From contig JAUFSD010000010.1 in the NCBI GenBank assembly GCA_033030425.1, positions 1,240,001 through 1,304,000 of the forward strand: DNA of 64,000 nucleotides. Direction: 5' to 3'. Under the pieces are notes generated by a model, which was not told where the DNA came from, made no database searches, and saw nothing but the letters and a program-made list of their open reading frames with translations. Within the stretch, counting starts at the first letter, position 1; every line of letters starts with the position of its first letter. Below, piece by piece: positions 34,086 to 46,641 of this stretch. This DNA is from Verpa conica. Its lineage: Eukaryota; Ascomycota; Pezizomycetes; Pezizales; Morchellaceae. The position numbers were made by a program, and so were the translations under genes.

Positions 34086-36275
34086 ATGGACGGGGGTGAT
34101 TACAGGAGATCTCTCGGCTTCGGCCCTCGGCGAACGTCCGATTCAGATAGTGGTGATATGGATGGAAGTAATATCCCGACTATAAACATGCGTCCAAATC
34201 GTTTGTCTGGTCTCGGTAGGAGGCCAGAGGCTATTACGCATTCGCACCCGCGACCTTTACCGACTCCTACAAGGCCTATAGTTTCCCCTCTTCAGAACCT
34301 TCTCCCCTCTGCACCCGCTAGTCCCCCGACCCCTGCACCATCTCCTACGCCCCAGCTCCATCGGCTACCTACGTGGTCAACGGCAAATGAGAATGAGGAT
34401 GCCTTCTTGAAAGACGTTAGGCCGCATTTCAGCCGGCTGGACTCGCAGGAACGTCAGCGCTTCCTTGCCGAGATTTTAAATCTTTGCGACTCACAACAAT
34501 TGAGCTTTGTACTGAACTACGTGTCACCGCGACTCAAGAAGGATCCTTTCAAGTCGTTACCGAACGAGTTGTGCCTCAGGGTATGATTTTTGGGTATCCA
34601 TCTGAACACTTTCTGAAATTTACTAATGTTATACAGGTAATTTCATTTGTTGATGATCCGAAAACGTTGGCCCGGGCTTCACAGGTGTCAAAGCACTGGC
34701 ACGGACTTTTGAGTGATGATCTTACTTGGAAAAAACTTTGTGAAAAGCATAGTTATAGGCGCCTTAGTGGGACAGCAGCGTATGGTTCGATGCACCACTC
34801 ACATCATGATCCGTCACTCTTCACGACAAACCCCATCTCCCCGAAAGAAGCAGGCTTTTCCCACCTTGCACCGTCACCTTCCGGATTTACCTCAGAAATC
34901 TCACCCCAGTATACCCGGTCAAAGAGAAGAAGGCCAAAGGCTACTTCATACAAATCCCATTTTAAACAAAGATACATGGTTGAGACTGCGTGGAGAACCG
35001 GAGGAAATGCGATTGCAAGACATATCACTCCTGACCAGGGTGTCGTTACTTCTCTTCATCTCACACCTGACTACATTGTCATCGCTCTAGATAATGCTAA
35101 AATTCATGTTTTTGATGCGGATGGAAAGATTTTGAGAACCTTGACTGGGCACGTGATGGGTGTTTGGGCCATGGTTCCTTGGGGTAATACCTTGGTAAGC
35201 GGTGGCTGTGACAGGGACGTCAGGGTGTGGGACATGGAGAAGGGGTAAGAATCCCTGCTATACACATGACTTGGGTCTGTACTAATCAATATTTTAGCGA
35301 GTGCAAAGCGACACTACGAGGTCACACTTCAACGGTCAGGTGCTTAAAAATGAGCGACCACAAGACCGCCATCTCTGGATCTAGGGACACAACTTTAAGA
35401 ATTTGGGATATCGAGAAGGGTGTTTGCCTGAATGTCCTCGTTGGGCATCAAGCAAGTGTTCGCTGCTTGGAGATTCATGGAGACTTGGTTGTTAGTGGAA
35501 GCTATGATACAACTGCTAAAGTTTGGAGTATCTCGAAAGGGACATGCCTTAGGACTTTGACAGGACATTTCAGTCAGATTTATGCGATCGCATTCGATGG
35601 GAACAGGATCGCCACTGGGTCGCTTGACACTTCCGTCCGGATATGGGATCCTCAAACTGGGTAATTATAATCTTCTATAATATGTGACATCCAAAAACTA
35701 ATTTGTATATCACAGAAACTGCCTTGCCGTCCTCCAGGGCCATACATCACTTGTTGGTCAGCTTCAGATGCGTGGAAATACTCTTGTGACTGGAGGATCA
35801 GACGGGTCGGTCCGTGTTTGGAGCTTGGATAAATACGCATGCGTGCATAGACTTGCTGCCCATGACAATAGCGTAACATCATTACAGTTTGACGAGACTA
35901 GAATTGTTAGCGGAGGAAGTGATGGTAGAGTTAAGGTATGGGACCTGAGGACCGGGCAGTTGGTTAGGGAGCTTTCAAGCCCCGCAGATGCTGTCTGGAG
36001 AGTTGCGTTTGAAGAGGAGAAAGCTGTTATTTTGGCTTTGAGGGCTAGCAGGACGATAATGGAGGTAAGATTTGGATTCACCCTCTTCATAGTGGCATGA
36101 ACAGACACTGATTTGTGGAAACTAGGTCTTTTCGTTTTCCCCTCCACCAGAAGCACTGAGCGAGTATTACCGGGCCTCGAGTGCCACATTAGAAGAATCA
36201 TCTGGAGTATTTGAACATGAGAATGACGATGCGACCATGGACGATGACGGCACCTTCTGTGAGATGGAATCATAA
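34086..36275 (+). CDS. F-box / WD40 SCF substrate adaptor, Cdc4-like
   Basis: Substrate-recognition subunit of an SCF ubiquitin ligase. Five exons (34086-34580, 34637-35244, 35298-35660, 35716-36064, 36126-36275) give 654 aa. A Pro/Ser-rich N-terminus comes first, then a dimerisation-like helix (about 125-160), then the F-box (about 155-205: LPNELCLRVISFVDDPKTL..VSKHWHGLL) that binds Skp1. Seven or eight WD repeats follow from about 275 (LTGHVMGVWAM, SGGCDRDVRVWDM, LRGHTSTVRCL, SGSRDTTLRIWDI, LVGHQASVRCL and so on). The acidic tail is short. Repeat spacing and the SGGCDRDVRVWD repeat point to the Cdc4/Fbw7 branch, which degrades phosphorylated cell-cycle proteins, rather than Met30. Family certain, exact orthologue less so. 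Confidence 0.9.
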
Positions 36276-38059
36276 TAAACAAAGACAATTCGGGACTGAT
36301 AGGTATAAATGGTTTTTATTATTCCCTTTAGTTTTTATTTTTCCCTCTAATTTTTTGTATGGAAAGACGGGTTGGGCGTCAATTGTTTTTTTGCTTTGGA
36401 TTGTTTGAATATGGGGTCTTTTTTATTTCTTTTATTATTTTGGACAAAGTGTGAAGTATGGGTGGGATACTCGCGCGGGTCATGGACTGGAAAGGGTTTT
36501 ATTTATTTTTTTATTTCATTTTTTAAATTCATGGATGGGTGTTCGAGTGATTGTATTGTGCTTGAAGACCTATTTTCAACAATCGGTTGGTACAGTTTGG
36601 CTGGTTGGGAAAAATAAATTTGTTGTCTTGTTAACGTTAGTTACCCTCTTCTCCTCTTCCTTATTTGTTCTAAACTTTGTTATGACTTTGGATTGTTTTT
36701 TTTCTTGTATGGGACTACTTTGTCGTCGGATCTTTCTTTTACTGCGTTATACCGCGTTGAACTTCTATTTTTCCTATATTCACTCGTTTTTTCTTTCTAT
36801 TTATTGGTGGGCGAATGGGATTGAGAGATGGGGGGGGCTGGGAATTAGGTATTGGGAATTGTGTGAGGTTTGGCTATAGCTATCCCCAGCAATCTAGGAA
36901 AGAAAAAGAGAGCTGGGAAACGCCCTGTAGACATGAAAAAATAAAGTACATTTTTTCAAGTCACTTATAGGGGTATTTAAAATATTTCGTTACTGATAAG
37001 GGGGACACGGGGGCACCCGGCGAGGGGAGATACCGATGTTAGAATCCGTCTTCCGGCTCGCCGGATCTCATCCGCCGGTCTGCTAGACAACTATCAATGC
37101 ACATACCCCCCTTCCTGGGGATCGCAAGTGGAGAAAAGGGGCGATGGGAAACGGTAATGTAGTCTCAGATAAAATCCTGGGCATACATGCTCTAGTATCC
37201 CTCTCTTTTTGTTACACGATAACCCCGCATTTTCTAGTACTTGCCTTGATATGGTGCTTTACATGTCGGGTTCCGCTTTCAAGGTTTTGGAGAAACAACC
37301 CCCCCCCATTCCTTCTTATTTTTACCCACCCCCCCAAAAAACTATGTTTGAGTGGTTAATGGTTACGTCCACTATAGCTAGGATGAGTGATATGCTATGA
37401 CCTTATAGGAAACATTCAATCCTATATTCAGCATGCGTACTGAATGAATGAATGAATTTATCATTAAGTACATGCAACTCAGCACGCGTACTACTATTGG
37501 GTCTAGTATTAAGTATGATTGTAAGAATATACTAGAGCTTAAGGCTTTTACTATGCTTTATAAATATTGAGCCTTATGCTATTTTAGGAGGACAAAATTA
37601 CCTAGTCACTCGCGTAGCAGCACCCTAATGTGATATCTTCCTTCTCTATAATATATAAGTTTATGTAGGTGGATGGTAAATAAACTATTAATTGTTCTTT
37701 CTCTGGTTCGATTTTCCATTTCTTATCTATTATGACTGCAGTGGTACTCACACCTCAGGGATTTAGTTACCTTGTAGGTGACCGGGTATTTTGTCCCCCT
37801 CAATATATAGTAGGGTCATGGAACTTTTAATATATATATACACGCATATCTGTCACAACTAGTATTACTAGAGGAGAGAAACAGTTAGCTAAGAGGTAAC
37901 TATAGGGGGAGGGGTGCAAGAGGACTTACAAAGAAATATAGCCACAATTCCGGGTCCTAAAAATTACGAAACTCGTCTAAATTACATATAAAAAAGGTAG
38001 CTGCTACAGCTTAGAACGAAGCATATATACAGAGAGAAAAACACAGCGGGAAAAATAAG
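36276..38059. other. Convergent intergenic gap
   Basis: T-rich 3' flank of the F-box gene, then AT-rich DNA with C-runs near 37300-37340 and a TGAA repeat at 37441. Plus-strand frames in the T-rich part encode only hydrophobic low-complexity peptides. No gene recognised. Confidence 0.55.
37441..37457. repeat. TGAA tetranucleotide repeat (4 copies)
   Basis: Four TGAA units in tandem plus one base. Simple-sequence slippage repeat. Confidence 0.85.
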
Positions 38060-39355
38060 TTAATAATTACAAGTGTCATGGAAAGAAGGAAAGCAACTCT
38101 CACACAACGGCATATCACCACATTCCTTGCAAAGTTTTGTTGTCAAAGATATACGCAAGTCTGGATAAGCACCGGTATGTTTATCATACCGGCAGATGTA
38201 GCACATCATTCGTCTTGATACATCGACTTGCTTATGAGATTTTGGGGGTGGATCTAAAGTCGGCTCTGGTGCGGGCATGGTGGATATTCGCTTTTTTGTG
38301 AGAATCTTAAAAGTGGTGACAGGCTCGGTAGGTTGGGGGGCATTAATAGGCGTAAGGGCTTGGTTGGCCTTAATGGTACGTGTAGACTTAGATATTCGAG
38401 TACTCCGGGGCTCATGAACGGTAGCGACTGTATCCAGCTCGTCTTGATAATCATCTTGACAAAAGAGATGCTTTTCGTTCTTCCCACCACTCCTCCACCG
38501 CTTCTTTTCATCAGTCCCATTCTGGAAACTTATTACTCCCACGACCATCTTGTCCATATCCTCCACCATCCAATCAACATCAAACAGCTCCTCAAGATCC
38601 TCCAATGCCGGTGCAGGGAGCACCTCCGTAGCTTGATACAACGTATCGGCCAGAGACTTGAGCCGATTTGCAAACTCGATAAGCTTCGGACTTTTTGAAG
38701 CAGGTGGTGAGTCCAGGTCCGTCTGCGTTGACTTACTCGACTTCTCATCCTTTTTGCGGTAATGCCGTAATGCCTCCTGTATTGTCTGTAACTCCTGAGG
38801 CGATATATCGGAGACCACAGGCCCATCATTCATCTTCACAGTGTCCTTAGCACCTACATTAACCGTTCTACGTTTGTTACCATTTTGAAACCTCTCGGCC
38901 ACCTTCTTCCACTTCTCGCCCTCCTCATCGAACGCAATCAACCTAATTTTTTTCAGCGCCCCACGAACCGTCGCATACAACTCTCCATCCGTAATCACCA
39001 ACGGGAGCTTCGGTGACTTATCGACTATTGTATGCGACATATAAGCTGGTAATGCCAGCGGGCCTAATGGCTGGGGCCCCGTATATTTTGAATGGGCAGC
39101 CATTTCTTCGGCCACGCTGAGGTGTACTACGAGTACATCGCTGAGGTCGCAGGCGCTAGTTGTCTTTGTCTTCCTTCGGTCAATGGGGCTGGTGGGTTTC
39201 GTGTGCTTATGGGACTTTTTCACGCGAGGCATCTTGAACCTTGGACCTTGAATGGGGGTGGTGTTGGGTTGCTGGGGTGCCTTTGTGGGGGGGTCGAGTG
39301 AGGTTACGCGTGGGAGTGGGGAGGTTGTGTAGACGCGCCGTGTATCCCAGCCCAT
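38060..39355 (-). CDS. Unknown protein with piggyBac-like cysteine-rich C-terminus
   Basis: Single uninterrupted frame, 431 aa from the first ATG; a later in-frame Met at 39232 is an alternative start. The N-terminal ~65 residues are basic and Pro/Thr-rich. A middle region (about 90-190) contains VITDGELYATVRGALKKI, and an acidic segment lies near 230-260. The last ~50 residues hold eight metal ligands spaced CxxC-x20-CxxC-x5-CxxC-x4-H-x2-C, with PLCESCFPSFH near the end. That spacing and the final PLC..CF..H resemble the cross-brace zinc domain that closes piggyBac transposases. No DDE catalytic domain is seen, so this is either an exapted zinc module or an unrelated zinc finger. I do not recognise the protein otherwise. 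Confidence 0.65.
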   Translation of the reverse strand: MGWDTRRVYTTSPLPRVTSLDPPTKAPQQPNTTPIQGPRFKMPRVKKSHKHTKPTSPIDRRKTKTTSACDLSDVLVVHLSVAEEMAAHSKYTGPQPLGPLALPAYMSHTIVDKSPKLPLVITDGELYATVRGALKKIRLIAFDEEGEKWKKVAERFQNGNKRRTVNVGAKDTVKMNDGPVVSDISPQELQTIQEALRHYRKKDEKSSKSTQTDLDSPPASKSPKLIEFANRLKSLADTLYQATEVLPAPALEDLEELFDVDWMVEDMDKMVVGVISFQNGTDEKKRWRSGGKNEKHLFCQDDYQDELDTVATVHEPRSTRISKSTRTIKANQALTPINAPQPTEPVTTFKILTKKRISTMPAPEPTLDPPPKSHKQVDVSRRMMCYICRYDKHTGAYPDLRISLTTKLCKECGDMPLCESCFPSFHDTCNY

Positions 39356-40635
39356 CACCAGAAAGCACTCGGACCTCAGGTACTACGACCAGAGCTTTAA
39401 AATATGGTTTTTTTTAATACATAGAGACAGAATAGGTAGTACTTGGGCCGAAGCATATTATACGCCTGCATATACCAATAGTACTACATTCTGCAACTCT
39501 AGACTCTTAAAAAAGAAAGTTATGTAGAAGTCTTAGTACCTTGTCAAATAGCTGAACTATACCTCTTGAGGTTAAAAACAACACGTTAGGAGGAAGTGAG
39601 ACGTGCTTGATATATAACAAAATTCCAACAACTGGCATGATATACTCGCATTTATGGTAAGCCGTGCTCTCGGCAATGGTCTGAATCTCACAAGCCCCTC
39701 CGGTACTTATTGTAAGAACCAAAGAGCTGGCGCGGGGGGGAGGGTACATGTAGTTACTCCTCTGGGCTGGGGCATAGCTTTCTCGCGCATATTCTTTTGT
39801 CTCTGGCGACTCGAGGTTTTTCTAGTGTCTCGGTGGTTTACTTATGGGCGCTAGCGGACAAGGTTTGATACTTAGTTTTATATGATAGCTCCAAAAACTT
39901 AAATATCTTAGATGGTCAGGAATAGATTGGGAAAAGGAGAACTAGACAAAATGGCGTTAACATGTGTCACAAAGTTATCTATCATGAAGTCTCGAAACAC
40001 GCTCGCGGCAACCAAGGTACTATCTAGATTTGAAGCTCGAGTATTGTACAAAATGAACTCGCTGCGGTAGTCGATCATGTGCTATGAGTTCTGGGATTTT
40101 GGAACGATTCTTTTCTTTCCCCCCCCCACCTCAATAATTGTGGGAGGGAGTAGTGGTAGTAGAATAGATCTTACTCCTAATTTTACTTTTGTATAGGTTT
40201 CCTTTGGGGGTGGCTTTGGGGAATAGCAAGGTATGGTAGGTATGATAGACAAACTTAATATGATTTTTTTGTAAAGTGTTATTTTTGGATATGTAGGGGC
40301 ATGGATGGAGGTGTATAGAACTAAATTCTATGGAACACATATACCTAGATAATTAATATATTGACGGCCAATTAGGTAGTTCATCTTAGTTCTGTGGATA
40401 TAGGAGAAGTGTAGAATTAGTAGATGCGTTAAAAATTTGAACCCTTTCCACCTACTCCTACGTTAAGTTGTGTATTTGATATTCGAATCCTAAATAGGTA
40501 ATCATATGGAAATACAAGTAAGGATTATGTAAAACGACTATATCAATATCAAAAAGAGACACGGCCTATGTAATAGCTATTCTACAACCCTATAAGCCCT
40601 ATAAAAGGATAGGTATTCTATCTAGACTACATTAT
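39356..40635. other. Intergenic gap
   Basis: AT-rich, with poly-G/C runs near 39735 and 40121 and one copy of the recurring TACATGTAGT motif at 39745. No coding sequence recognised. Confidence 0.5.
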
Positions 40636-41796
40636 CTAAAGTTTAGATTTAGGAGACACGACCAATGTGGTTATCCTCTTGATCGAGTCCTCCGCCTCCT
40701 TCTCTATTCTCTTCAAAAGAACCTCACACGTCGGGATATCATGAATAATACCCATGACTGGACCAGCCGTCCATACCTAAAAAGCAATCAATCAGCATTA
40801 AGCACTTGTCGCCGCTAGTAGGAATGAACTTACACCCTCATCCACATCACCGGTAATAAAAACTTGTCTTCCCCTCTTCCCACTCACATACGGCGCAATC
40901 TCCTCAAACTTCCCTGTTGTACTCTCAACCTCAATCTTCTTCGCCTCAATCGCAACCTTGTTTTTGAACAACCGACTCGTATTCCTCCACCTCCTGAGTA
41001 ATAACTCTGTCTGGTCCTCATTTGCATCGACGATTGCTTGTTTAATATTGACATGAATCGGAGCTTCAACAGTACACATGAACCGTGTTCCCATATTTAT
41101 CCCACAAGCCCCAAGCGCAAGAGCACCCGCAAGGCCCTCACCATCTCCGAAACCACCAGAAGCAATAAATGGGGTTTTGAGCGACTGCGCAGCACGGCGA
41201 AGCAGGACAAAATTCGTAATATCTGTTTCTCCAACATGACCAGCGCACTCGAATCCATCAATAGAGAGGAAATCAACACCGAGCTTCTCAGCCGACAGGG
41301 CATGGCGGATAGTCGTGCACTTGTGAAGGACCTTGATACCCGCAGATTTAAGCTTCTTGATGATAGGTCCTGGGCTATTTCCCGCGGTCTCGACTATACT
41401 ACTCTTTAGCCTATTGTACATATATAGTATAAAGGGGAACATACCGATCTTGATGCCCTCGTCAATAGTAACTTGTGCATACGCGTTGTAGTCTGGAGGG
41501 ACTATACTAGGGAGAAGGGTAATATTTACGGCAAACGGCTTGTTCGTCATGCCTTTACATCTATTGATTTCCTTTCGGAGGTCCTCGGGTGTTGGTTGAG
41601 TGAGTGCTGTTAATATTCCGAGACCACCAGCGTTGGAGACTGCCGCTGCGAGTTCTGCGTAACCAACCCATTGCATTCCACCCTGGACGACGGGGACTAG
41701 GGATGTCTGTTAGCAAGTGGTTAAAGCACGGTAGAACATGTATATAAGCTTACTAGCAATCCCAAGAGCTTCTGTTAAAGCTGTTTTAAAGGCCAT
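40636..41796 (-). CDS. Nitronate monooxygenase (2-nitropropane dioxygenase family)
   Basis: FMN-dependent TIM-barrel enzyme that oxidises alkyl nitronates, clearing toxic nitro compounds such as propionate-3-nitronate. Four exons (41796-41754, 41696-41445, 41393-40834, 40776-40636) give 331 aa. The N-terminus runs LTEALGI then PVVQGGMQWVG, with the FMN-contacting QGGM and SNAGGLGILTA. KPFAVNITLLP follows, then HKCTTIRHALSAEKLGVDF. GHVGETD contains the His usually acting as base, and IASGGFGDGEGLAGALALGA plus GINMGTRF bind the FMN phosphate. The first acceptor was placed at CATCCCTAG because only it restores PVVQGGM. This is the fungal eukaryotic class I-like form. Confidence 0.94.
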
Positions 41797-42408
41797 GATG
41801 TTCTTATTGTGATGGTATGTTTGTATTCGGAAGTAATAGCAAGGGAAAGGGATTATGGGGTGGAGGGAAGGCTTTGAACAGGATCCGGGGAAGATCCGGG
41901 GCTTTTGAACCCGTAGTTGCGGCTCCTCGGTGCCATCTTAAGCTCGTGATAGCGATGCTTAAACCCGGGGATCATATGGGGAGCCGAGGCTATTGTTGGC
42001 GCAGGTTGGCCTTGGCAACGGCCTCTAAAGGGAACGTACGACAACATAGATTGTAGATAGGAAGTGTTCACTAAACCTTCTCACCCAGGATATTGATCTG
42101 GTATCCCTAATCGATACCTAATAAACCCCACTCATCTAACCCCCCTCCCCGTAGACAAACAGGTTCGAGCGAAAACATCTCTTTATTAGAGAAAATCCCA
42201 ACGATTACCCCCCTTCTCTTAAGACGCCGATCAAACACGAAGAAAAAAATTACATGAATGCGGCATATCAATCTACTCATACAACAACCCAACATTATTA
42301 TGCTAAGGAACAAAAAGAAAAATATAGGGAATTAAAACAAAAAACCTCAGGGAGGGAGATTCAGTATCTACATTACATACAGCCCGAACCTCCGGGGGAG
42401 GAAGAACA
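41797..42408. other. Intergenic between NMO and RMD1-like genes
   Basis: Promoter of the monooxygenase gene on the left and 3' flank of the RMD1-like gene on the right, both minus strand. No coding sequence or repeat recognised. Confidence 0.5.
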
Positions 42409-43974
42409 TTAATCTGCTCCAGCAAGAAGATCGACCACAACGTTAACTACAGCCACAAGAATTTCCGCTGCAATCAATACAATGACGATCCATTCGAGAT
42501 GCTCTCCTTGCGAATGGGACATTTGTTCTTTGAGCATTTGAAGCTGTCACACAGTCAGCTAATCGGTTACGTACAGGAGGATAAAAACCAATAATAAATT
42601 AAGATGGAAGCCCACCAAGTCACCAATGACGTCTAACCGCTGGTTTAAAAGTGAAACTCTTTGGTTGATTTCTAGATAGCTTCGAGCGGCTTGATAGACT
42701 GGATCTAGTTGTGGTTCCTATAAATTATATTTATTAGTTTCTGTCATATGCGTAGGTTGAAGGGGGAACTTACGGCCCACATTAGTTCTGGACTATCTAA
42801 CACACTCCCCTGAAGATTGATATTGATTCGAAGAATAAAAAGTTCGCCGATATGTTTCATAATGTCGCGTCTGCTCATATTGACTTTCCCCGTTGTTGCT
42901 ACATCCTGGGGTATCGACTTTGTGTCTTCAATCGTATTGTCAACGAGGTCCTCGAATAATGAAATCTACACATCACAATCCATTAGGACATCCTCATGAC
43001 TCAGGAGAAAAGAGGGGGAATACTTTAACCGACTGTGCAATAGCATGGCTAATACTCAGCTTAATCATATAGTTCCCGCCATCCTTCAATGTGATGAAAT
43101 CATTATAAATCCTCGGTTGATACGAACTCGTGACATAAAAGTTAAAGTTCTCAACCTGCACATCATCCTCTGCCAGCTTCTCACTTTCAAACTTTGCAAT
43201 ATCCTTCAAGAACCTCTGCTCCTCATTCACTGTCATCCCCCAAATTACAACCACCCCATACTGGTAGAGGAACACCTCGCTCGATACTATAGACCTATTC
43301 TGCTCTATGACGAAATTTAAAAGTGACCGGTCGTCTCTATCATCTTCGACAATTTCGCTTCCTGAGCTCGCTGTATCGTCCGACTGTTTCGAGTGCGGAT
43401 CCCGCAGGTCGATCAAGTCGTCGTCCCCCGGGGTTGTATGAGCCTGTGTTTGTATTCGTTGTTCGCAATTATAGCTATATGGTGTATAAATGCATTCATC
43501 AAACTGCTTCGGATTCGTCCCCCGCGTAACCTGCCGGCTTTTCAGGAACTTGAGTAGACTCTCCATCTTGTAGGCATTTGCAGTCGCATAAGCCGTTACT
43601 CTCGGTAGATGCGCTCTTTCTGCCTTTCCGAGTCGTTCTGCGTCTCGGCGGGCTGTGGTGTCTTTGATTCGTGTGACCTGAGAATACACATCGCGTCCGC
43701 TCTCTTCATCTTGGTCTGCAGGGCTAGGGAGAATTTTAAGTTTCTGAGAGACTTTACTTGTTCGTTGAGGCCCAATTTTACTCGGTGGAGATTGAAATGG
43801 AGCAGATGAGGTGCCGTGAATTGAGGCAGAACGGCGACGGCCTTTGATTGAAGGTGGGGAAGGTTGTGAAGGGGGAGCACGGCGGTAGGGTACAGCTGAG
43901 GAGGACGCGGTTTCGGTTGGTGCTGAGGTACCCATTATTGAGGGTGAGGGTTGAGGCATTAGTACGGCAGCCAT
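42409..43974 (-). CDS. RMD1/RMND1-family DUF155 membrane protein
   Basis: Four exons (43974-43024, 42965-42774, 42717-42616, 42543-42409) encode 459 aa. The first ~130 residues are Pro/Ser-rich and basic. A conserved strand VTAYATANAYKMESLLKFLK opens the DUF155 region. The core contains VFLYQYGVVVIWGMTVNEEQRFL, then FNFYVTSSYQPRIYNDFITL, then a helical part SISHAIAQSVK. YLEINQRVSLLNQRLDVIGDLL follows. The C-terminus ends in one hydrophobic helix (LEWIVIVLIAAEILVAVVNVV), the membrane anchor of the family. Relatives are yeast Rmd1/Rmd8 (sporulation) and human RMND1 (mitochondrial translation). Long-N-terminus forms like this one match the cytoplasmic Rmd1 or Sif2/Sif3-type proteins of fungi better. 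Divergent with RPN5. Confidence 0.88.
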
Positions 43975-44446
43975 TGGTATCTGCAGTGGGGTGTTGTAGA
44001 ATAATTATGCCGTTGTGGTTGATCACAAAGTATAGGATCTCCTTTTAACGTCGGGGCTGGAAGAGGTTGAGAGCTTTCCGAGCGAAGGTGAGAGGCCAAT
44101 GAGACTTCAGCGGGCCGTTAGAACTTTTGCAGGGGTTACCCGGAGTGGCTATGTACCACGTCATATGCGAGGTCGTTTTGCCTTACCAATGTTGGTGCAC
44201 CTAGGTATAGGATTATTTGATCGCCATGGGACACAATACAGTTGTGTGGCTGGACTGGAGGGGCTTAGTAAGTGAGAGACCCCGCCAGCCACTGCAGCCC
44301 TCGCAAGCTTCATGATGGAGGGTCCATCAACAGAGATTCCATCCCATAGTATCCACTTTCATCATCATCCGCTGTATCGTACCCCCACCCATCATCATCT
44401 CAATAACCCCGCTCTTTCACGGTAAATAGATACACGGATTCACAGA
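43975..44446. promoter_or_regulatory. Bidirectional promoter, RMD1-like / RPN5
   Basis: 472 bp separate the two divergent start codons. I looked for a full Rpn4-type proteasome box (GGTGGCAAA) on both strands and did not see one. Confidence 0.5.
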
Positions 44447-46197
44447 ATGTCCGAGGAAGTAGTGCTCAAGGCCGACAAGGATTGTGAGAGCCCTCTGCCG
44501 TTATCTTCAATCTATCAATTTTCTAGCTGCTGACTCGTTTGGGGAATGTTTTAGATACCGAAATCCTTGATAAACAGCTTCCGGAACACTTGGATCTTGC
44601 AAAGGTGCGATTCTGGATGGATTGCCCGATACTGGAGATGGAGATGGAGATGCTGGAACTAGTTTGGTTGGACTAGGAGCTCACATGTTTATAGACAAAC
44701 CTCCCCGCGGCCATCGAAAAGCTCCTGGCGTTGGAAAAACAGACTAGACAGGTACCATCTCATCTCAAAACTAGTTACCAACAAGAACTGATACTTATCT
44801 TCTACCCTAGTCTAATGATTTAGCCTCCACATCTCGACTCCTCATCACCATCGTAACACTATGTAAAGATGCCGGGGACTGGAAACTTATGAACGAGCAT
44901 GTCCAGATGCTTTCCAAGAAGCATGGGCAGCTCAAGCAGGCTGCTACCAAGATGGTACAGGTTGTGATGGGCTTCCTGGAAGAGACTCCGGACATCGACA
45001 CGAAGCTTGCCGTCATTGAGACCCTGAGGAATGTTACTGAGGGGAAGGTTAGTCGAGTATACAGAGATTGTAAGTGGAGTAAAGGCTAATTTCAGGGATT
45101 TAGATCTTTGTCGAGGTTGAACGAGCCCGTGTAACACGTATCCTTGCAAACATCAGAAAGTCAAGAGGCGATCTTGCCGGCGCTACCGACGTGCTCTGTG
45201 AGCTTCAAGTTGAGACCTTCGGGTCTATGGATCGACGGGAAAAGACCGAGTTCATCCTTGAACAGGTTGAGCTTTGTATCGAGCGTGGAGATTTCACACA
45301 GGCGGCAATTCTTGCGAGGAAGATATCGACAAAGTATTTCAACAATGTCGAGGTCTCTGACTTGAAGTTGAAGTTTTATGATCAACAAATTCAGCTAGCC
45401 AAACAGGATGACAAGTATTTGGATGTTTGTAAACATTACAAGGCGGTATACGACACGCCTAGTGTCGTAGAAGATCCGGGAAAGTTGAAGAGTGTAAGTT
45501 CCTATTAACTCTGAGTGATAGAAATATGTATACTGATAAGATCTCCTAGGTTCTTGAAAGAATCATTTTTTATGTTTGCCTTGCACCCTACGACAACGAG
45601 CAATCCGACCTTCTCCACCGGATTCACACCGACCCTAATCTCTCACTTGTCCAGAAGCAAGCTAATCTCCTCAAGTGCTTCACTGTTTCCGAATTGATGC
45701 GTTGGCCCCTCATCGCCGAGAACTACGGCCCTGAACTACGTGCATCCGATGTCTTTGCCATTGGTGATCCCAAAGCTGAGAAGCGTTGGGAAGACTTGAG
45801 GAAGCGTGTGATTGAACACAACGTTCGAGTTGTCGCCAAGTACTACACTAGGATCAGAATGGACCGGCTAAAGGTCCTATTGGATCTCGATGAGGATGAG
45901 GCAGAAAGCTATTTGAGTCAGCTCGTTACTCAGAAGACAGTGTATGCAAAGATAGATAGGCCGGCGAGGATTATATCTTTTGCTCAACCGAGGGATGCGG
46001 ATGATGTATTGAATGAATGGAGCGCAAATATGAAAAGTCTTCTGGGGCTACTGGAGAGGATTGATCATTTGATTACTAAGGTATGTCAATATGATACTAC
46101 TGGTTTTTGAGGGAGGAAAGAAATGGCTAACTTTGATGTATAGGAGGAAATGATGGCGAATATCGCACCGAAAAAGAGCAAAGGAAAGGCCAAATAA
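44447..46197 (+). CDS. RPN5: 26S proteasome regulatory subunit Rpn5 (PSMD12)
   Basis: Lid scaffold subunit of the 19S particle. Seven exons (44447-44483, 44555-44604, 44695-44751, 44811-45047, 45104-45493, 45550-46080, 46144-46197) give 451 aa, the usual length. An N-terminal solenoid of helical repeats is visible (LLALEKQTRQ, LLITIVTLCKDAGDWKLMNEH, VERARVTRILANI, FILEQVELCIERGDFTQAAILARKI). The PCI domain occupies about residues 300-420 and includes VIEHNVRVVAKYYTRIRMDRL, LDLDEDEAESYLSQLV and VYAKIDRPARIISF. The Lys-rich C-terminus KKSKGKAK ends the protein. Confidence 0.97.
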
Positions 46198-46641
46198 ACT
46201 TGCTAACGGTGCTGAATCCGTGTATAATAGACGGTGATGATGATTTTTCTACCACCATTTATATATAAAATAAAGACGTGGCTCAATGATTCTCTTCCTG
46301 TAGATTTTCAATGAAAGGCTTAAGGTCCGCTTTACTTCTACAAATTGTTTAGAGGGGACTTGAAATTTATAACATAAGATCTTTCCTATGGCTTAGAAGG
46401 GATAAGTTTGCATAGCGCTAAGTACTAAAGTGGTGATCAAAGTCATTACTCGTCTCGTCCTGTTTCGGTCTGGCGTGATCACTGCCAAGACTTATAGGGG
46501 CTGAACCCTATCACCCGTCACTTGACCCACAATGCATAAACTTATTATCTGAACCTTTCGTTTTCTCGGGATTTCAGGATCAATACCAGCACAAGCATCC
46601 CACCCCCACATCCTTTAAACCCACCTGTTCAACTATTTTCA
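46198..46641. other. Intergenic RPN5 / eL30
   Basis: 3' flank of RPN5 and promoter of the ribosomal protein gene, on the same strand. No coding sequence. It leads directly into the structured start-codon region described separately. Confidence 0.5.

Noticed and set aside
36451..36879. 142-codon hydrophobic frame after the F-box gene
   Set aside because: It is T-rich 3' flank; translation gives Phe/Leu runs expected from poly-T.
43975..44446. Rpn4-type proteasome control box before RPN5
   Set aside because: Only partial GTGGC/GCCAC pieces occur; no full box on either strand.
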